DNA from: an uncultured Lachnospiraceae bacterium
GTDB lineage: Bacteria > Bacillota > Clostridia > Lachnospirales > Lachnospiraceae
DNA length: 12,781 bases
Direction: 5' to 3'
Assembly: GCA_946639085.1 (NCBI GenBank)
Contig: CAMPBP010000012.1
Location: 1 to 12,781 of the forward strand
Position 1 is the first letter of the stretch. Every line of letters starts with the position of its first letter. Shown here one piece after another: positions 1-5,588 of this stretch. Below the pieces are notes generated by a model, which did no database searches, was not told the origin of the DNA, and saw nothing but the letters and a program-made list of their open reading frames with translations. The translations under genes and the position numbers were made by a program.

Positions 1-726
1 GATCTTGGCAAGTATCTTGGTGTCGCTTACTCTCATGCGTACCGACTTGCGGCATTCGTTTCGAAGTTCTTCGGCACTCATCTCTTTTACGATGCGGCCG
101 TTGTCGATGAAACCGTAATCGGTGGCAAGTCTTGAAAGCTCGTCAAGGATGTGGCTTGAGATCAGGAATGTGATGCCCTTTTCTCTGTTTAACTTAAGTA
201 TGAGCTCTCTTATCTCGATGATGCCCTGAGGGTCGAGGCCGTTTGTAGGCTCGTCGAGTATTATGAAATCGGGATCGCCGCAAAGCGCAATCGCAAGGCC
301 CAGGCGCTGACGCATACCCAGTGAAAAGTTTCTGACTTTCTTTTTTCCCATATCCGCAAGACCCACAAGTTTCAAAAGATCGTCAAGTCCCGCAAAGGAA
401 GGAAGACCGAGCATGAGATACTGCTGAATGAGGTTGTCTCTGGCCGTCATGTCTTTGTAAAGGGCGGGAGTCTCAACTACGGCGCCGATACGTCTCCTTT
501 CTTTAATGAGGGTCGGATCCGAAAGGTCTTTGCCGAACAGTTCGTATGTACCCGAGGTGGGTTTCTGCAGTCCTGTAAGAAGTCTTATGAGTGTTGTCTT
601 ACCGGCTCCGTTCTTTCCTACGAATCCGTAGATCGAACCTCTTTTGATATTCATGGTAAGACCGTTTAACGCCGTGAAGCGTTTGTAAGTTTTGGTAAGG
701 TTGTTTGCTTTAAAAATATATTCCAT
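1..726 (-). CDS. ABC transporter ATP-binding protein, BcrA/LanF type (3' end missing)
   Basis: This is the nucleotide-binding subunit of an ABC exporter. It would hydrolyse ATP at the inner face of the membrane for a permease that is probably encoded beyond the left edge. The visible 242 residues start MEYIFKANNLTKTYK and contain Walker A (GKNGAGKTT, residues 37-45), the signature SLGMRQR (135-141), Walker B with ILDEPTNGLD (156-165) and an H-loop in ISSH. The Q-loop position reads VVETPALY, with Glu85 in place of the usual Gln. That is typical of the bacitracin/lantibiotic-immunity branch (BcrA, LanF 'E-loop'). The start is the ATG at 724-726, preceded by an AGGAG Shine-Dalgarno. A response regulator gene lies directly upstream and direct-repeat boxes sit before this gene, so antimicrobial-peptide-responsive control is plausible (inference). 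The substrate is unknown. The family call is secure; the detoxification role is less so. Confidence 0.9.
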   Translation of the reverse strand, partial: MEYIFKANNLTKTYKRFTALNGLTMNIKRGSIYGFVGKNGAGKTTLIRLLTGLQKPTSGTYELFGKDLSDPTLIKERRRIGAVVETPALYKDMTARDNLIQQYLMLGLPSFAGLDDLLKLVGLADMGKKKVRNFSLGMRQRLGLAIALCGDPDFIILDEPTNGLDPQGIIEIRELILKLNREKGITFLISSHILDELSRLATDYGFIDNGRIVKEMSAEELRNECRKSVRMRVSDTKILAKI

Positions 727-777
727 ATTGCTCCTTTGGCATCCTCCCGGATGCATGCGTGTTTGTTTACAATGACG

Positions 778-833
778 ATATTACATTATGGGTGTCAAGA
801 AAGCGGACAAGAAATCGTCAAGATTTGGTCAAG
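778..833 (-). promoter_or_regulatory. Candidate promoter and response-regulator operator of the ABC gene
   Basis: Read on the minus strand there are four direct copies of CTTGAC/CTTGTC. On the plus strand they are GTCAAG at 794-799, GACAAG at 806-811, GTCAAG at 817-822 and GTCAAG at 828-833. Start-to-start spacing is 12, 11 and 11 bp, one helical turn. A possible -10 (TAATAT, 783 to 778) lies 10 nt after the last copy and has no good -35, as expected for a class-II activated, PhoB-like promoter. Direct repeats at 11 bp are the usual target form for OmpR-family regulators, and one is encoded immediately upstream. The repeats are seen directly; the binding protein is inferred. Confidence 0.55.
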
Positions 834-862
834 AAAAAAACGGGCAGTTCTCCTGCCCGTTT
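831..862 (-). terminator. Rho-independent terminator of the response regulator gene
   Basis: A perfect 10-bp stem (838-847 paired with 853-862, CGGGCAG arms) with a 5-nt loop is followed, on the minus strand, by a run of seven T. It begins five bases after the response regulator stop codon. It separates that gene from the ABC gene, so the ABC gene needs its own promoter. The T-run side touches the most distal direct-repeat box. Confidence 0.92.
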
Positions 863-866
863 AAGA

Positions 867-1550
867 TCATCCTATGAATTTAAAACCTATGCCGTACACC
901 GCTTCAATATGATCGACGCCGGTTGCACCTTCAAGCTTTTTACGAATGTTGCTTATGTGCTGTTTTAACGACCTTTCCGTACAATCGGGAGTGATGTCCA
1001 TTATACGGTCAAGTATGGTATTTCGTCCGATGGGACGGTTGGGATTTAACATAAGTATCTGAAGTATCGCGCCTTCTGTCCTCGTAAGCGCGATCTCCTC
1101 GCTTCCGACTTTTACGGTAAAAAGTTCCGTATCAAGGGATATGTTTCCCACCGTAATGATATTTGAATCTTCCTTCTGTGAGGTTCCGGCGCTTTTCCTT
1201 AAGTTTACCGCTATACGCGCCAAGAGCTCTGATATCACAAAAGGCTTTGTGACATAGTCGCAGGCACCTTCATACAAAAGTTCCACTTTGTGGTCGATAT
1301 CTGTTTTTGCGCTCACCACTATGACCGGTATTCCCTCTATCTTCTTAAGCACTTCTTCGCCGGTTATTCCCGGGAGCATGAGATCCAGGATGATTAAAGA
1401 AGGGGTTTCTTTCTCCAGTACCATCAAAGCTTCCGTGCCCGAATATGCGCGAAGAACGCTGTAGTTTTCCGCTTTGAGAGCTTCCTCAAGCATGTTTCCG
1501 ATGGAAACGTCGTCGTCCACCACCATGATCGTGTATGTCGAATTGCTCAC
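867..1550 (-). CDS. OmpR/PhoB-family response regulator
   Basis: This is a two-component DNA-binding response regulator of 227 residues, the usual length. The N-terminal receiver domain (about 5-118) has the acidic pair D12-D13, the phosphoacceptor D56 in LIILDLMLPG, the switch residue S80 and K102 in TKPF. A winged-helix DNA-binding domain follows (about 130-227), with the typical RTEGAILQ, SLKQHISNIRKKL and VYGIGFKF segments. I place the start at the GTG at 1548-1550. TTGAGG lies 9 nt upstream, and the only good -10 (1582-1587) would start transcription near 1575, so a longer reading from 1697 cannot be the product. No histidine kinase is adjacent: the neighbours are queT (divergent) and an ABC ATPase downstream past a terminator. 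The partner may lie beyond the left edge. The likely target is the ABC operon next door (inference). Confidence 0.93.
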   Translation of the reverse strand: MSNSTYTIMVVDDDVSIGNMLEEALKAENYSVLRAYSGTEALMVLEKETPSLIILDLMLPGITGEEVLKKIEGIPVIVVSAKTDIDHKVELLYEGACDYVTKPFVISELLARIAVNLRKSAGTSQKEDSNIITVGNISLDTELFTVKVGSEEIALTRTEGAILQILMLNPNRPIGRNTILDRIMDITPDCTERSLKQHISNIRKKLEGATGVDHIEAVYGIGFKFIG

Positions 1551-1581
1551 TTTACAATACCTCAAAATGCTGTTTGTGCGT

Positions 1582-1608
1582 ATTATACAATAAAAAATGC
1601 GGTTGCAA
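1582..1608 (-). promoter_or_regulatory. Promoter of the response regulator gene
   Basis: On the minus strand a perfect TATAAT (1587 to 1582) lies 15 nt from TTGCAA (1608 to 1603), a short spacer. The predicted start near 1575 leaves a leader of about 25 nt containing the TTGAGG Shine-Dalgarno. The -35 hexamer is a palindrome shared with the queT promoter on the other strand. Confidence 0.6.
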
Positions 1609-1631
1609 AAGGAGAAAAGATTGGATATAAT
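1603..1631 (+). promoter_or_regulatory. Sigma-70-type promoter of queT
   Basis: TTGCAA (1603-1608) and a perfect TATAAT (1626-1631) are separated by exactly 17 nt. The predicted start near 1638 lies just before the preQ1 aptamer, giving a leader of about 60 nt. Confidence 0.85.
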
Positions 1632-1649
1632 GGCAAACGTTACATCATC

Positions 1650-1690
1650 AGTGAGTTCGTGACCATCCTCACTTAAAACAAAACTAGGAG
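1650..1690 (+). ncRNA. preQ1-I riboswitch
   Basis: The leader holds stem P1 (AGTGAG, 1650-1655, with CTCACT, 1668-1673) closing a 12-nt loop that begins TTCG and ends CATC. An A-rich tail AAAACTA (1680-1686) then runs straight into AGGAG (1686-1690). Stem length, the 12-nt loop, the GTTC..CCATCC pattern and the AAAACTAgg tail fit the class I preQ1 aptamer. The tail that would dock into the loop on ligand binding contains the queT Shine-Dalgarno, 7 nt before the ATG, so control is expected at translation initiation (inference). The gene that follows is a queuosine-precursor transporter, the expected regulon member. Confidence 0.87.
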
Positions 1691-1697
1691 AAATCAT

Positions 1698-2243
1698 ATG
1701 AAGAAAACAGCAGGTTTTATCACCAAGGCTGCGGTCGTCGCGGCTATCTACGTGGTATTGTCGCTATTGACGTACCAGTTCTCGTATCTCGAGATTCAAT
1801 GCAGAGTGGCTGAAGCACTTTGCATGACACTTTTCTACACTCCCGCAGGAGCATTCGGAGTAGTCATCGGTTGTCTTATCACCAACATTTTCGGCGGATC
1901 GTGGATCGATATGGTTTTCGGTACACTCGCAACCCTTATCGCGGTCGTGCTTACCATGCCCATAGCAAAAGGCATAAAGAAAAAGCACGGTAACGTGCTT
2001 TCAATAAAGAACAGTTTATTGATACCGATCCCTACCGTACTGGTAAATGCGATCATCATTCCTTTTGTACTGTATTTCGGTTACGGTATCACGGAAATGG
2101 GCTCCGCCACTGCAATGGCATCGGTACTTTCTTTGATGGCTTTCTCGGTGTTTGCGGGCGAAGTCATTTCGTGTTATGTGTTCGGTCCCGTTTTGGTACT
2201 TATATTAAACAGGATCAATAAAAGCGTAAAATTATCGGATTAA
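1698..2243 (+). CDS. queT: Queuosine precursor ECF transporter S-component QueT
   Basis: This is a small integral membrane protein (181 residues) of the QueT/DUF988 family, the substrate-binding S-component of an energy-coupling-factor importer for a queuosine precursor such as preQ1 or queuine. Several hydrophobic segments span the protein. Family signatures are IQCRVAEAL (33-41), GCLITNIF (58-65) and the segment from IDMVFGT to LATL (70-80). Its mRNA leader carries a preQ1-I riboswitch whose tail includes the AGGAG ribosome site, so the transporter should be shut off when preQ1 is plentiful. No EcfA or EcfT genes are nearby, which fits a group II ECF system sharing an energising module encoded elsewhere. 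The stop codon abuts, with zero intervening bases, the stop codon of the convergent SulP gene. Confidence 0.93.
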   Translation: MKKTAGFITKAAVVAAIYVVLSLLTYQFSYLEIQCRVAEALCMTLFYTPAGAFGVVIGCLITNIFGGSWIDMVFGTLATLIAVVLTMPIAKGIKKKHGNVLSIKNSLLIPIPTVLVNAIIIPFVLYFGYGITEMGSATAMASVLSLMAFSVFAGEVISCYVFGPVLVLILNRINKSVKLSD

Positions 2244-3893
2244 TTATTTAACAAGATTTGTTGCCCATTCAATGGCATCATCTATGTGAGGACGGAAGTT
2301 TTCTTCGCCGACTTTGTCGAAGAATCCGTCCTTTTTCATTGTGTTAAGGGGCTGCTCGTTAACATGAGAGAACACAAGGGTGATGTTTCTTTCTTTGCAG
2401 CGGTCATAGAACTGTTCAAGAGAGTGCATCGCCGTTGCGTCAAGCGCAGGAACACCTCTCATACGGATGATAACGACCTTTGTGAAGTCTTTGAAGTTCA
2501 TGGTGCTTATGGCATCGGAACTTCCGAAGAACATGGGTCCGTTTATCTCGTAAACTCTGACTTGCTCGGGAATAGGCTTAAGAGCCGAACCGTCGGGATC
2601 TTCATCGGGATCGTAATATTTCCAGCCCGTTACGCCCGACTCGTCGCTCATACGCTTCATGAAGAGGAATACGGCGATGATCATGCCAACTTCGATGGCT
2701 ATAACAAGGTCAAATACAACGGTGAGTACAAATGTGGTAACCAGTACCAGGATGTCGCTCTTGGGAGCGGTCTTGCAAAGATGTACGAAGGATCTCCACT
2801 GGCACATGTTGTATGAAACCATGAAAAGTATTGCTGCGATGGTGGGCATGGGGATGAGTGCTGCGTAAGGCATGAGCACAACCAGCACGAGTACAAGGGA
2901 TATCGAATGAACGATACCGGCTATGGGAGTACGTCCGCCGTTTTTAATGTTTGCAGCCGTTCTTGCGATAGCGCCCGTTGCGGGAATACCGCCGAATAAA
3001 ACGGAACCGATGTTGCCGGCACCCTGAGCGATAAGTTCCATGTTGGAACGGTGATGGGAGTTGATCATACTGTCCGCAACGACGCATGAGAGCAAAGACT
3101 CGATGGCTGCGAGGATGGCGATGGTAAAGCCGTCCGGAAGAGCCGTTCTTATGCCTTCCATCGTGATGTTGGGAATATGTAAAGTGGGAAGATGACCGTT
3201 TATCGTGTAAAGATCTCCGATGGTGTTTACGTTCATCTTTGTGAACTTAACAAGAAGTATGCCTACGATAACTGCGATCAAAGATCCGGGGATCTTGTCC
3301 GTTACCTTGGGCCATACAATAAGTATGAGTAAGCTTACCGCACCCACCAAAAGTGCGTAAGGATTGAAAGTCGAAATGTTGGCGCCGATGGCCTTTATCT
3401 TATCCATGGTTTCGATGGTAACCGTTCCGGCAGGATATGAAAGACCCAAGAAATCTTTTATCTGTCCGATGACGATGGTTACTGCGATACCCGAAGTAAA
3501 ACCGGTGGTTATGGTGTAAGGGATGAACTTGATAAGACCGCCCAAACGGAGAAGTCCCATGATTATAAGAATGATACCTGCGATGATCGTGGCGAGTATC
3601 ATGCCGTCCATTCCGTTCTTTGCGATGATGCCTGCGACTATCGTTGCAAAGGCTGCGGTGGGCCCGGCTATCTGAACACGGCTTCCGCCTAAAAAGGAGA
3701 TTATAAAGCCTGCGACTATGGCTGTGTAAAGACCTTCTTCGGGGCCTACGCCTGATGCGAGAGCAAGAGCTATCGAAAGAGGAAGCGCTATGATTGCTAC
3801 GATGATACCCGAAACGATATCACTTGTGAGCTGCTTGCCCGAATAGTGTTTTAAGGTGCTGAAAAGCATTGGTTTAAGCTTGTCTTTGTTCAT
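2244..3893 (-). CDS. SulP-family anion transporter with STAS domain
   Basis: This is a secondary transporter of 549 residues, the normal size for SulP (SLC26-like) proteins. A long hydrophobic transmembrane domain (about 20-420) opens with the family-typical DIVSGIIVAIIALPLSIALA and GSRVQIAGPTAAF segments. A cytoplasmic C-terminal STAS domain follows (about 442-549) with the VPALDATAMHSL core. SulP proteins move sulphate, bicarbonate or other anions; the sequence alone does not decide which. A cysteine synthase gene diverges from the same control region and a suf operon lies beyond it, which makes sulphate uptake attractive but unproven. A strong promoter lies upstream (3949-3977). The ribosome site is GAGG about 11 nt before the ATG, a little far. 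The 3' end directly abuts queT with no terminator. Confidence 0.93.
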   Translation of the reverse strand: MNKDKLKPMLFSTLKHYSGKQLTSDIVSGIIVAIIALPLSIALALASGVGPEEGLYTAIVAGFIISFLGGSRVQIAGPTAAFATIVAGIIAKNGMDGMILATIIAGIILIIMGLLRLGGLIKFIPYTITTGFTSGIAVTIVIGQIKDFLGLSYPAGTVTIETMDKIKAIGANISTFNPYALLVGAVSLLILIVWPKVTDKIPGSLIAVIVGILLVKFTKMNVNTIGDLYTINGHLPTLHIPNITMEGIRTALPDGFTIAILAAIESLLSCVVADSMINSHHRSNMELIAQGAGNIGSVLFGGIPATGAIARTAANIKNGGRTPIAGIVHSISLVLVLVVLMPYAALIPMPTIAAILFMVSYNMCQWRSFVHLCKTAPKSDILVLVTTFVLTVVFDLVIAIEVGMIIAVFLFMKRMSDESGVTGWKYYDPDEDPDGSALKPIPEQVRVYEINGPMFFGSSDAISTMNFKDFTKVVIIRMRGVPALDATAMHSLEQFYDRCKERNITLVFSHVNEQPLNTMKKDGFFDKVGEENFRPHIDDAIEWATNLVK

Positions 3894-3948
3894 CTTTTTT
3901 ATATCCTCATATGTATGATATTAGTTAATAAGTACAAACAACTTCTGC

Positions 3949-3977
3949 ATTATAGTCTTCCCGTAATTGTTTATCAA
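3949..3977 (-). promoter_or_regulatory. Promoter of the SulP transporter gene
   Basis: On the minus strand TTGATA (3977 to 3972), a 17-nt spacer and a perfect TATAAT (3954 to 3949). The predicted start near 3942 gives a leader of about 50 nt. This is one of the best sigma-70 matches in the window. Confidence 0.85.
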
Positions 3978-4010
3978 TGAACATTTTCTACAAAAACACT
4001 GTTACGTAAG

Positions 4011-4033
4011 GGTGATAAGTGCGGTTTATCACC
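4011..4033. repeat. Inverted repeat in the sulP-cysK divergent region
   Basis: GGTGATAA (4011-4018) and TTATCACC (4026-4033) form a perfect 8-bp inverted repeat around 7 nt. No T-run follows on either strand, so it is not an intrinsic terminator. It lies about 33 bp upstream of the SulP -35 and about 115 bp before the cysK start. It could be an operator for either gene or part of a leader RNA; nothing here decides. Confidence 0.5.
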
Positions 4034-4098
4034 AATAATAAAAACAAAGATATACCACAGTAATTCACGTTGTGCTAACATGAATAAAGAAGAAATCA

Positions 4099-4115
4099 AT
4101 TCGGTCGGACCGAAT
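4099..4115. promoter_or_regulatory. 17-bp palindrome in the cysK leader, candidate operator
   Basis: ATTCGGTC (4099-4106) and GACCGAAT (4108-4115) are perfect inverted arms around one central base. The element ends 31 bases before the cysK ATG. A site this close to the gene would suit a repressor such as a sulphur- or cysteine-responsive regulator. I do not match it to a consensus I am sure of. I could not place a convincing cysK promoter in 4034-4135. Confidence 0.5.
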
Positions 4116-4146
4116 GACATTAAAGATAATACGGAGGAAAGAAAAA

Positions 4147-5085
4147 ATGAGTAAAAAATATATCGAAAGCTCACTTGAACTGGTAGGAAAAACTCCTTTG
4201 CTTAAACTTAACGGCTACTCTAAGAAAGCCGGAATCACAGGCGCAACGATCTTTGCTAAGCTTGAGTATTTAAATCCCGCAGGATCGGTTAAAGACCGTA
4301 TCGCACTTGCAATGATCGAAGATGCAGAAAAGAAGGGAATTCTTAAACCCGGTGCAACCATAATCGAGCCCACCAGCGGAAATACAGGTATCGGTCTTGC
4401 AGCTGTTGCAGCCGCAAAAGGCTACAAAGCCATCCTTACTCTTCCCGATACCATGAGTGTTGAAAGAAGAAATCTCTTAAAGGCATACGGCGCAGAGCTT
4501 GTACTTACCGAAGGCGCAAAGGGTATGAAGGGTGCCATTGCAAAGGCGGAGGAACTCAACAAAGAGATTGAAGGCTCCGTAATCCTGGGTCAGTTCATCA
4601 ATCCCGCAAACCCTGCAGCACATAAGGCTACCACCGGTCCCGAAATCTGGGAGCAGACCGAAGGAAAGGTTGACATTTTCGTAGCGGGCGTAGGTACCGG
4701 CGGAACCATCACAGGTGTTGGCGAATACTTAAAAGAACAGAACCCCAACGTAAAGGTCGTAGCCGTTGAACCCGCAGCAAGCCCCGTTCTTTCAAAAGGC
4801 GAGGCAGGACCTCACAAGATACAGGGTATCGGCGCAGGCTTTGTGCCCGAAGTACTCAATACAAAGGTTTACGACGAAGTGCTTCCCATCGAGAACGAAG
4901 ATGCATTTGCCGAAGGAAGAGCTTTCGCAGTAAGCGAAGGAATCCTTGTGGGCATATCATCGGGCGCCGCTTTAAAAGCAGCTTCCATACTTGCGGCTCG
5001 TCCCGAGAATGCCGGAAAGAACATCGTAGTGCTTCTTCCCGATTCCGGAGACAGATATTTGTCAACGGCTCTGTTTAACAACTAA
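4147..5085 (+). CDS. cysK: Cysteine synthase (O-acetylserine sulfhydrylase)
   Basis: This PLP enzyme of 312 residues converts O-acetylserine plus sulphide to cysteine in the cytoplasm, the last step of sulphur assimilation. It shows the PLP-binding lysine K49 in NPAGSVKDR, the substrate loop TSGNTG (76-81), the GQFINPANP segment (148-156) and the phosphate-binding loop GTGGT (183-187). These features and the length fit CysK/CysM; the [10 protein letters not shown] and GIGAGFVP motifs favour CysK. The chosen ATG has GGAGG 9 nt upstream. An in-frame ATG 33 bases earlier lacks a ribosome site and overlaps the palindrome. The gene is followed by its own terminator. Its position between an anion transporter and the suf operon suggests that it supplies cysteine for protein and Fe-S synthesis (inference). 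Confidence 0.95.
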   Translation: MSKKYIESSLELVGKTPLLKLNGYSKKAGITGATIFAKLEYLNPAGSVKDRIALAMIEDAEKKGILKPGATIIEPTSGNTGIGLAAVAAAKGYKAILTLPDTMSVERRNLLKAYGAELVLTEGAKGMKGAIAKAEELNKEIEGSVILGQFINPANPAAHKATTGPEIWEQTEGKVDIFVAGVGTGGTITGVGEYLKEQNPNVKVVAVEPAASPVLSKGEAGPHKIQGIGAGFVPEVLNTKVYDEVLPIENEDAFAEGRAFAVSEGILVGISSGAALKAASILAARPENAGKNIVVLLPDSGDRYLSTALFNN

Positions 5086-5109
5086 GCATTTCGCAGGGAA
5101 AGGATAAAC

Positions 5110-5152
5110 ACCACCATCACATCGTTAAAGCGGCTGTGATGGTGGTTTCTTT
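5110..5152 (+). terminator. Rho-independent terminator of cysK
   Basis: A perfect 12-bp stem (ACCACCATCACA, 5110-5121, with TGTGATGGTGGT, 5135-5146) and a 13-nt loop are followed by TTCTTTAT. It lies 25 bp after the cysK stop and isolates cysK from the suf operon. Confidence 0.88.
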
Positions 5153-5182
5153 ATACAAAATTTTAATTTGATTGCAGATCGG

Positions 5183-5227
5183 GATAATCAGTTATAGACA
5201 TATGTCGGAAATGATTATATAATAATC
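5183..5227. promoter_or_regulatory. Dyad-rich candidate operator over the suf promoter
   Basis: Nested inverted repeats cover the promoter. GACATATGTC (5197-5206) is a perfect 10-bp palindrome straddling the end of the -35. ATAATCA (5184-5190) and TGATTAT (5212-5218) flank it almost symmetrically. GATTAT (5213-5218) and ATAATC (5222-5227) form a further dyad over the -10. A repressor bound here would block RNA polymerase. The regulator is not identified; the DUF134 protein encoded by the first gene is one candidate. Confidence 0.5.
5195..5223 (+). promoter_or_regulatory. Promoter of the suf operon
   Basis: TAGACA (5195-5200), a 17-nt spacer and a perfect TATAAT (5218-5223) give a predicted start near 5230 and a leader of about 30 nt before the DUF134 start codon. 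This is the only good promoter seen ahead of the six-gene operon. Confidence 0.85.
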
Positions 5228-5260
5228 CACAGTTTACAAATAAGAAAGGCAGGTAAAACT

Positions 5261-5587
5261 ATGGCAAGACCTACAAGAAACAGAAAAATATGCACTCTTC
5301 CCGAGTACACTTCATTTTGCGCAAAAGACAAAGTGACCGATGATGTCGTTACATTGACATTGGATGAGTACGAGGCCATACGTTTTATCGATTTTTTTAA
5401 ACGTACCCACGAGCAATGTGCTGTTCATATGGGCATATCCAGAACAACGGTGACCGAGATCTATGAGCGTGCAAGATTTAAGATATCCGACATGCTCGTA
5501 AACGGTAAAGAATTAATAATTGACGGCGGCAGCGTTTCTCTTTGCGGCTATACGGAATGCCCCGTCATAAAAAAATCGGAGGCATAA
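5261..5587 (+). CDS. DUF134/UPF0251 family helix-turn-helix protein, first gene of the suf operon
   Basis: This small protein (108 residues) of the DUF134 (UPF0251) family has a putative sigma-like helix-turn-helix. The family opening is seen at MARPTRNRKICTLPEY, then LTLDEYEAIRFID (32-44), an HTH at about 49-74 (EQCAVHMGISRTTVTEIYERAR) and the GKELIIDGG end (82-90). Five cysteines are present (11, 20, 53, 95, 100), including a C-terminal C-x4-C, so metal or Fe-S binding is possible. The function of the family is not established. It stands first in the suf operon, and the sufC ribosome site (GGAGG) lies inside its 3' end with one base between stop and next ATG, so it is cotranscribed. I infer a regulator of Fe-S assembly. 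Family assignment is firm; function is a guess. Confidence 0.88.
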   Translation: MARPTRNRKICTLPEYTSFCAKDKVTDDVVTLTLDEYEAIRFIDFFKRTHEQCAVHMGISRTTVTEIYERARFKISDMLVNGKELIIDGGSVSLCGYTECPVIKKSEA

Positions 5588-5588
5588 A

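Noticed and set aside
765..773. Single GTTTACAAT word before the ABC gene, and GTTTACAAA at 5232-5240 before the suf operon, as extra biotin boxes
   Set aside because: They are isolated single copies of an AT-rich 9-mer next to genes with no biotin link and show no pairing or spacing pattern.
1551..1697. In-frame 49-residue N-terminal extension of the response regulator starting at 1697
   Set aside because: It runs antisense through the queT promoter and riboswitch, lies upstream of the only good -10 for the gene, has no receiver-domain homology, and would lengthen the protein beyond the family norm. The GTG at 1550 has a TTGAGG site.
4009..4026. T-box-like word (AGGGTG...TGCGG) upstream of cysK
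   Set aside because: It lacks the full conserved T-box sequence, there is no room for a stem I (the SulP promoter is next to it), and no terminator follows. The resemblance is probably chance.
4114..4146. Upstream ATG for cysK adding 11 residues
   Set aside because: There is no ribosome site before it and it overlaps the palindrome, whereas GGAGG lies at the right distance before the ATG at 4147. The extra residues include the translated Shine-Dalgarno region.
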